Made by a program: the position numbers and the translations under genes. This document shows, piece by piece, positions 56,601-64,000 of a DNA stretch of 64,000 nucleotides (positions are counted from its first letter, which is position 1; every line of letters starts with the position of its first letter). The stretch lies in the NCBI GenBank assembly GCA_964057225.1, contig CAXKVF010000072.1, positions 124,001 to 188,000 of the forward strand, read 5' to 3'. The notes beneath the pieces were generated by a model. That model saw only the letters and a list, made by a program, of their open reading frames with translations. It did not search any database and was not told the origin of the DNA. This DNA comes from Auanema rhodensis (taxonomy: Eukaryota > Nematoda > Chromadorea > Rhabditida > Rhabditidae).

Positions 56601-58433
56601 ATATCAATAAAAATTTGTTTTTAGACTAATATGGACATGGGGAATCTAATTTTGAAAACCGCATCTCTTTATCTTTCACGTGAAGCGAGTTACATACCAA
56701 GTGCACATCACGTGTACATTTAATTAGCATAAATTAAAGTTCACGTAAAATTCAAAGTCATGGTTACCATGCACCAATATCAATAAAAATTTGTTTTTAG
56801 ACTAATATGGACATGGGGAATCTAATTTTGAAAACCGCATCTCTTTATCTTTCACGTGAAGCGAGTTACATACCAAGTGCACATCACGTGTACATTTAAT
56901 TAGCATAAATTAAAGTTCACGTAAATTTCAAAGTCATGGTTACCATGCACCAATATCAATAAAAATTTGTTTTTAGACTAATATGGACATGGGTAATCTA
57001 ATTTTGAAAACCGCATCTCTTTATCTTTCACGTGAAGCGAGTTACATACCAAGTGCACATCACGTGTACATTTAATTAGCATAAATTAAAGTTCACGTAA
57101 ATTTCAAAGTCATGGTTACCATGCACCAATATCAATAAAAATTTGTTTTTAGACTAATATGGACATGGGGAATCTAATTTTGAAAACCGCATCTCTTTAT
57201 CTTTCACGTGAAGCGAGTTACATACCAAGTGCACATCACGTGTACATTTAATTAGCATAAATTAAAGTTCACGTAAAATTCAAAGTCATGGTTACCATGC
57301 ACCAATATCAATAAAAATTTGTTTTTAGACTAATATGGACATGGGGAATCTAATTTTGAAAACCGCATCTCTTTATCTTTCACGTGAAGCGAGTTACATA
57401 CCAAGTGCACATCACGTGTACATTTAATTAGCATAAATTAAAGTTCACGTAAATTTCAAAGTCATGGTTACCATGCACCAATATCAATAAAAATTTGTTT
57501 TTAGACTAATATGGACATGGGGAATCTAATTTTGAAAACCGCATCTCTTTATCTTTCACGTGAAGCGAGTTACATACCAAGTGCACATCACGTGTACATT
57601 TAATTAGCATAAATTAAAGTTCACGTAAATTTCAAAGTCATGGTTACCATGCACCAATATCAATAAAAATTTGTTTTTAGACTAATATGGACATGGGGAA
57701 TCTAATTTTGAAAACCGCATCTCTTTATCTTTCACGTGAAGCGAGTTACATACCAAGTGCACATCACGTGTACATTTAATTAGCATAAATTAAAGTTCAC
57801 GTAAAATTCAAAGTCATGGTTACCATGCACCAATATCAATAAAAATTTGTTTTTAGACTAATATGGACATGGGGAATCTAATTTTGAAAACCGCATCTCT
57901 TTATCTTTCACGTGAAGCGAGTTACATACCAAGTGCACATCACGTGTACATTTAATTAGCATAAATTAAAGTTCACGTAAATTTCAAAGTCATGGTTACC
58001 ATGCACCAATATCAATAAAAATTTGTTTTTAGACTAATATGGACATGGGGAATCTAATTTTGAAAACCGCATCTCTTTATCTTTCACGTGAAGCGAGTTA
58101 CATACCAAGTGCACATCACGTGTACATTTAATTAGCATAAATTAAAGTTCACGTAAATTTCAAAGTCATGGTTACCATGCACCAATATCAATAAAAATTT
58201 GTTTTTAGACTAATATGGACATGGGGAATCTAATTTTGAAAACCGCATCTCTTTATCTTTCACGTGAAGCGAGTTACATACCAAGTGCACATCACGTGTA
58301 CATTTAATTAGCATAAATTAAAGTTCACGTAAATTTCAAAGTCATGGTTACCATGCACCAATATCAATAAAAATTTGTTTTTAGACTAATATGGACATGG
58401 GGAATCTAATTTTGAAAACCGCATCTCTTTATC
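53681..58433 (+). repeat. Tandem 27-monomer segment (4,753 bp), first unit
   Basis: The leading twelve copies, 53681-55793, recur at 58434-60546 with every marker in place: 'ttcc'-'tatgtac'-'cttcatat', CACC, 'aaagttatgg', 'acaattaatt'-'aatgttg', CACC-'cttcatat', the 177-bp 'ttttttaa' copy, CACC, a second 'ttcc'-'tatgtac' copy, 'ggattc'-'catcac', 'aatgttg'-'catcttttt', AACC, AAGC. The remainder, from 55794, follows the 47.7 kb block. A seven-monomer sub-period links the two 'ttcc' copies (53681/54914). Confidence 0.9.
54561..54737 (+). repeat. 177-bp monomer with g-to-tt change
   Basis: At m157 the usual g of TTTT-G-AAAA is replaced by tt, giving 'aattttttaaaacc' and one extra base. It is the first length change in the window and shifts the phase by +1. 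The same change occurs at 59314-59490. Confidence 0.95.
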
Positions 58434-59313
58434 TTCCACGTGAAGCGAGTTACATACCAAGTGCACATCACGTGTACATTTAATTAGCATAAATTAAAGT
58501 TCACGTAAATTTCAAAGTCATGGTTACCATGAACCAATATCAATAAAAATTTGTTTTTAGACTAATATGTACATGGGGAATCTAATTTTGAAAACCGCAT
58601 CTCTTCATATTTCACGTGAAGCGAGTTACATACCAAGTGCACATCACGTGTACATTTAATTAGCATAAATTAAAGTTCACGTAAATTTCAAAGTCATGGT
58701 TACCATGCACCAATATCAATAAAAATTTGTTTTTAGACTAATATGGACATGGGGAATCTAATTTTGAAAACCGCATCTCTTTATCTTTCACGTGAAGCGA
58801 GTTACATACCAAGTGCACATCACGTGTACATTTAATTAGCATAAATTAAAGTTCACGTAAATTTCAAAGTTATGGTTACCATGCACCAATATCAATAAAA
58901 ATTTGTTTTTAGACTAATATGGACATGGGGAATCTAATTTTGAAAACCGCATCTCTTTATCTTTCACGTGAAGCGAGTTACATACCAAGTGCACATCACG
59001 TGTACAATTAATTAGCATAAATTAAAGTTCACGTAAATTTCAAAGTCATGGTTACCATGAACCAATATCAATAAAAATTTGTTTTTAGACTAATATGGAC
59101 ATGGGGAATCTAATGTTGAAAACCGCATCTCTTCATATTTCACGTGAAGCGAGTTACATACCAAGTGCACATCACGTGTACATTTAATTAGCATAAATTA
59201 AAGTTCACGTAAATTTCAAAGTCATGGTTACCATGCACCAATATCAATAAAAATTTGTTTTTAGACTAATATGGACATGGGGAATCTAATTTTGAAAACC
59301 GCATCTCTTCATA

Positions 59314-59490
59314 TTTCACGTGAAGCGAGTTACATACCAAGTGCACATCACGTGTACATTTAATTAGCATAAATTAAAGTTCACGTAAATTTCAAAGTCA
59401 TGGTTACCATGCACCAATATCAATAAAAATTTGTTTTTAGACTAATATGGACATGGGGAATCTAATTTTTTAAAACCGCATCTCTTTATC
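59314..59490 (+). repeat. 177-bp monomer, duplicate of the 54561 copy
   Basis: Same 'ttttttaaaacc' change with the same neighbours as 54561-54737, so this is one insertion copied by the 4.75-kb duplication, not a second event. The phase becomes +2. Confidence 0.95.
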
Positions 59491-61778
59491 TTTCACGTGA
59501 AGCGAGTTACATACCAAGTGCACATCACGTGTACATTTAATTAGCATAAATTAAAGTTCACGTAAATTTCAAAGTCATGGTTACCATGCACCAATATCAA
59601 TAAAAATTTGTTTTTAGACTAATATGGACATGGGGAATCTAATTTTGAAAACCGCATCTCTTTATCTTCCACGTGAAGCGAGTTACATACCAAGTGCACA
59701 TCACGTGTACATTTAATTAGCATAAATTAAAGTTCACGTAAATTTCAAAGTCATGGTTACCATGAACCAATATCAATAAAAATTTGTTTTTAGACTAATA
59801 TGTACATGGGGAATCTAATTTTGAAAACCGCATCTCTTCATATTTCACGTGAAGCGAGTTACATACCAAGTGCACATCACGTGTACATTTAATTAGCATA
59901 AATTAAAGTTCACGTAAATTTCAAAGTCATGGTTACCATGAACCAATATCAATAAAAATTTGTTTTTAGACTAATATGGACATGGGGATTCTAATTTTGA
60001 AAACCGCATCACTTTATCTTTCACGTGAAGCGAGTTACATACCAAGTGCACATCACGTGTACATTTAATTAGCATAAATTAAAGTTCACGTAAATTTCAA
60101 AGTCATGGTTACCATGCACCAATATCAATAAAAATTTGTTTTTAGACTAATATGGACATGGGGAATCTAATGTTGAAAACCGCATCTTTTTATCTTTCAC
60201 GTGAAGCGAGTTACATACCAAGTGCACATCACGTGTACATTTAATTAGCATAAATTAAAGTTCACGTAAATTTCAAAGTCATGGTTACCATGAACCAATA
60301 TCAATAAAAATTTGTTTTTAGACTAATATGGACATGGGGAATCTAATTTTGAAAACCGCATCTCTTTATCTTTCACGTGAAGCGAGTTACATACCAAGTG
60401 CACATCACGTGTACATTTAATTAGCATAAATTAAAGTTCACGTAAATTTCAAAGTCATGGTTACCATGAAGCAATATCAATAAAAATTTGTTTTTAGACT
60501 AATATGGACATGGGGAATCTAATTTTGAAAACCGCATCTCTTTATCTTTCACGTGAAGCGAGTTACATACCAAGTGCACATCACGTGTACATTTAATTAG
60601 CATAAATTAAAGTTCACGTAAATTTCAAAGTCATGGTTACCATGCACCAATATCAATAAAAATTTGTTTTTAGACTAATATGGACATGGGGAATCTAATT
60701 TTGAAAACCGCATCTCTTTATCTTTCACGTGAAGCGAGTTACATACCAAGTGCACATCACGTGTACATTTAATTAGCATAAATTAAAGTTCACGTAAATT
60801 TCAAAGTCATGGTTACCATGCACCAATATCAATAAAAATTTGTTTTTAGACTAATATGGACATGGGGGATCTAATTTTGAAAACCGCATCTCTTTATCTT
60901 TCACGTGAAGCGAGTTACATACCAAGTGCACATCACGTGTACATTTAATTAGCATAAATTAAAGTTCACGTAAATTTCAAAGTCATGGTTACCATGAACC
61001 AATATCAATAAAAATTTGTTTTTAGACTAATATGGACATGGGTAATCTAATTTTGAAAACCGCATCTCTTTATCTTTCACGTGAAGCGAGTTACATACCA
61101 AGTGCACATCACGTGTACATTTAATTAGCATAAATTAAAGTTCACGTAAATTTCAAAGTCATGGTTACCATGCACCAATATCAATAAAAATTTGTTTTTA
61201 GACTAATATGGACATGGGGAATCTAATTTTGAAAACCGCATCTCTTTATCTTTCACGTGAAGCGAGTTACATACCAAGTGCACATCACGTGTACATTTAA
61301 TTAGCATAAATTAAAGTTCACGTAAAATTCAAAGTCATGGTTACCATGCACCAATATCAATAAAAATTTGTTTTTAGACTAATATGGACATGGGGAATCT
61401 AATTTTGAAAACCGCATCTCTTTATCTTTCACGTGAAGCGAGTTACATACCAAGTGCACATCACGTGTACATTTAATTAGCATAAATTAAAGTTCACGTA
61501 AATTTCAAAGTCATGGTTACCATGCACCAATATCAATAAAAATTTGTTTTTAGACTAATATGGACATGGGTAATCTAATTTTGAAAACCGCATCTCTTTA
61601 TCTTTCACGTGAAGCGAGTTACATACCAAGTGCACATCACGTGTACATTTAATTAGCATAAATTAAAGTTCACGTAAATTTCAAAGTCATGGTTACCATG
61701 CACCAATATCAATAAAAATTTGTTTTTAGACTAATATGGACATGGGGAATCTAATTTTGAAAACCGCATCTCTTTATC

Positions 61779-61955
61779 TTTCACGTGAAGCGAGTTACAT
61801 ACCAAGTGCACATCACGTGTACATTTAATTAGCATAAATTAAAGTTCACGTAAAATTCAAAGTCATGGTTACCATGCACCAATATCAATAAAAAATTTGT
61901 TTTTAGACTAATATGGACATGGGGAATCTAATTTTGAAAACCGCATCTCTTTATC
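61779..61955 (+). repeat. 177-bp monomer with an extra A in the A-tract
   Basis: The A5T3 tract at m112-119 has six A's here. This moves the phase to +3. The matching monomer in the related blocks (49105 and 57202) has five, so the insertion came after those copies separated, or is a homopolymer read error. Confidence 0.9.
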
Positions 61956-63891
61956 TTTCACGTGAAGCGAGTTACATACCAAGTGCACATCACGTGTACA
62001 TTTAATTAGCATAAATTAAAGTTCACGTAAATTTCAAAGTCATGGTTACCATGCACCAATATCAATAAAAATTTGTTTTTAGACTAATATGGACATGGGG
62101 AATCTAATTTTGAAAACCGCATCTCTTTATCTTTCACGTGAAGCGAGTTACATACCAAGTGCACATCACGTGTACATTTAATTAGCATAAATTAAAGTTC
62201 ACGTAAATTTCAAAGTCATGGTTACCATGCACCAATATCAATAAAAATTTGTTTTTAGACTAATATGGACATGGGGAATCTAATTTTGAAAACCGCATCT
62301 CTTTATCTTTCACGTGAAGCGAGTTACATACCAAGTGCACATCACGTGTACATTTAATTAGCATAAATTAAAGTTCACGTAAAATTCAAAGTCATGGTTA
62401 CCATGCACCAATATCAATAAAAATTTGTTTTTAGACTAATATGGACATGGGGAATCTAATTTTGAAAACCGCATCTCTTTATCTTTCACGTGAAGCGAGT
62501 TACATACCAAGTGCACATCACGTGTACATTTAATTAGCATAAATTAAAGTTCACGTAAATTTCAAAGTCATGGTTACCATGCACCAATATCAATAAAAAT
62601 TTGTTTTTAGACTAATATGGACATGGGGAATCTAATTTTGAAAACCGCATCTCTTTATCTTTCACGTGAAGCGAGTTACATACCAAGTGCACATCACGTG
62701 TACATTTAATTAGCATAAATTAAAGTTCACGTAAATTTCAAAGTCATGGTTACCATGAACCAATATCAATAAAAATTTGTTTTTAGACTAATATGGACAT
62801 GGGGAATCTAATTTTGAAAACCGCATCTCTTTATCTTTCACGTGAAGCGAGTTACATACCAAGTGCACATCACGTGTACATTTAATTAGCATAAATTAAA
62901 GTTCACGTAAATTTCAAAGTCATGGTTACCATGCACCAATATCAATAAAAATTTGTTTTTAGACTAATATGGACATGGGGAATCTAATTTTGAAAACCGC
63001 ATCTCTTTATCTTTCACGTGAAGCGAGTTACATACCAAGTGCACATCACGTGTACATTTAATTAGCATAAATTAAAGTTCACGTAAAATTCAAAGTCATG
63101 GTTACCATGAACCAATATCAATAAAAATTTGTTTTTAGACTAATATGGACATGGGGAATCTAATTTTGAAAACCGCATCTCTTTATCTTTCACGTGAAGC
63201 GAGTTACATACCATATGCACATCACGTGTACATTTAATTAGCATAAATTAAAGTTCACGTAAATTTCAAAGTCATGGTTACCATGAACCAATATCAATAA
63301 AAATTTGTTTTTAGACTAATATGGACATGGGGAATCTAATTTTGAAAACCGCATCTCTTCATCTTTCACGTGAAGCGAGTTACATACCAAGTGCACATCA
63401 CGTGTACATTTAATTAGCATAAATTAAAGTTCACGTAAATTTCAAAGTCATGGTTACCATGAAGCAATATCAATAAAAATTTGTTTTTAGACTAATATGG
63501 ACATGGGGAATCTAATTTTGAAAACCGCATCTCTTTATCTTTCACGTGAAGCGAGTTACATACCAAGTGCACATCACGTGTACATTTAATTAGCATAAAT
63601 TAAAGTTCACGTAAAATTCAAAGTCATGGTTACCATGAACCAATATCAATAAAAATTTGTTTTTAGACTAATATGGACATGGGGAATCTAATTTTGAAAA
63701 CCGCATCTCTTTATCTTTCACGTGAAGCGAGTTACATACCATATGCACATCACGTGTACATTTAATTAGCATAAATTAAAGTTCACGTAAATTTCAAAGT
63801 CATGGTTACCATGAACCAATATCAATAAAAATTTGTTTTTAGACTAATATGGACATGGGGAATCTAATTTTGAAAACCGCATCTCTTCATC

Positions 63892-64000
63892 TTTCACGTG
63901 AAGCGAGTTACATACCAAGTGCACATCACGTGTACATTTAATTAGCATAAATTAAAGTTCACGTAAATTTCAAAGTCATGGTTACCATGCACCAATATCA
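63892..64000 (+). repeat. Partial terminal monomer (109 bp), class CACC
   Basis: The last copy is cut by the window edge after m109. It corresponds to the CACC copy at 51217, which follows two 'ccatatgc' copies in the same way, so the array plainly continues to the right. Confidence 0.95.

Larger units (their letters stand above)
1..64000 (+). repeat. 176-bp satellite DNA array, 363.6 copies head-to-tail
   Basis: The whole window is a tandem array. The same phase recurs every 2,640 bp (15 monomers) from 1 to about 54.7 kb, so the period is exactly 176 bp; three later 1-bp insertions shift it by +3 in all. All copies face the same way and nothing interrupts them: no transposon, gene, inverted segment or unique spacer. 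Base composition of copy 1 is 57 G+C of 176 (32%). Copies differ from the consensus mostly by a few substitutions. Stops occur in every frame and the frame slips each copy, so the array is non-coding. A nucleosome-sized, strongly homogenised, transposon-free satellite is typical of plant or animal centromere cores; that role is inferred, since no kinetochore data are available here. A subtelomeric or heterochromatic knob satellite is the main alternative. Confidence 0.98.
58434..64000 (+). repeat. Second unit of the 4.75-kb duplication, running off the window
   Basis: 58434-60546 repeats 53681-55793. It then lacks one monomer found in the first unit (the 'aaaattc'-CACC copy at 55794), so the 'ggggatc' marker (56291 and 60868) is 26 monomers apart while 'ttttttaa' (54711 and 59464) is 27. 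From 62.5 kb the order follows 49.8-51.3 kb, not 58.0 kb, so the unit is itself a join of two parents. It is still in phase with the 47.9-51.3 kb block at the last base. Confidence 0.88.

Noticed and set aside
1-64000. CRISPR-like regular repeats
   Set aside because: The whole 176 bp is repeated with no variable spacers and the unit is far too long. This is tandem satellite DNA.
1-64000. Short open reading frames across monomer junctions
   Set aside because: Stops occur in all frames of every monomer and the frame shifts each copy. Any short ORF is a by-product of the repeat.
1-64000. Honey bee AluI satellite, also reported as a 176-bp repeat
   Set aside because: The consensus monomer has no AGCT (AluI site); it appears only in a few variants such as 'gctagtt' and 'gggaagct'. 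Equal length alone is not evidence.
1-64000. Primate alpha satellite (171 bp)
   Set aside because: Unit length differs and I recognise no alpha-satellite motif or true CENP-B box.

Overview
This window is one uninterrupted satellite DNA array. It holds no gene, RNA gene, transposon or unique sequence. A 176-bp monomer (about 32% G+C) repeats head-to-tail in one orientation from the first to the last base: 363 full copies plus a 109-bp partial copy. The phase is exact from 1 to about 54,716. Three 1-bp insertions (near 54,717, 59,470 and 61,887) then move it by +1, +2 and +3. Most copies differ from the consensus by only a few substitutions. No reading frame can run through the array, because 176 is not a multiple of 3 and every frame meets stops within each monomer.

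Such an array points to a eukaryotic chromosome, most likely a centromeric or pericentromeric block, because the unit is nucleosome-sized, highly homogenised and free of transposons. The organism cannot be fixed from sequence alone. From memory, three short stretches of the monomer are collinear with the Arabidopsis 178-bp centromere repeat (CEN180), so a diverged Brassicaceae centromere satellite is the best guess. It is only a guess.

The structure lies in the variants. A site at monomer positions 98-101 divides copies into four classes, called here AACC, CACC, AAGC and T (g98t). With rarer variants these act as barcodes and reveal a patchwork of higher-order repeats whose unit keeps changing: 13 monomers at the left edge, then 10 (7.9-11.4 kb), 6 (14.4-16.5 kb), 8 (17.8-20.6 kb), 9, 7 and 5 (20.8-30.6 kb), 6 (32.2-34.3 kb), 11 (34.3-37.5 kb), 3 (48.6-50 kb) and a 27-monomer unit of about 4.75 kb (53.7-63 kb). 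Longer jumps are also visible. The block at 26.2-28.5 kb recurs at 42.6-44.9 kb. That at 47.9-51.3 kb recurs at 60.5-64 kb. Variants typical of the first 8 kb reappear only at 53-60 kb.

Each monomer carries two CACGTG palindromes and a third CACGTA, spaced 32 and 33 bp, a 13-bp dyad (CATGGT-T-ACCATG), A/T tracts, and five CpGs that are largely retained. Positions given as m1-m176 count from the first base of the window and of each later copy.
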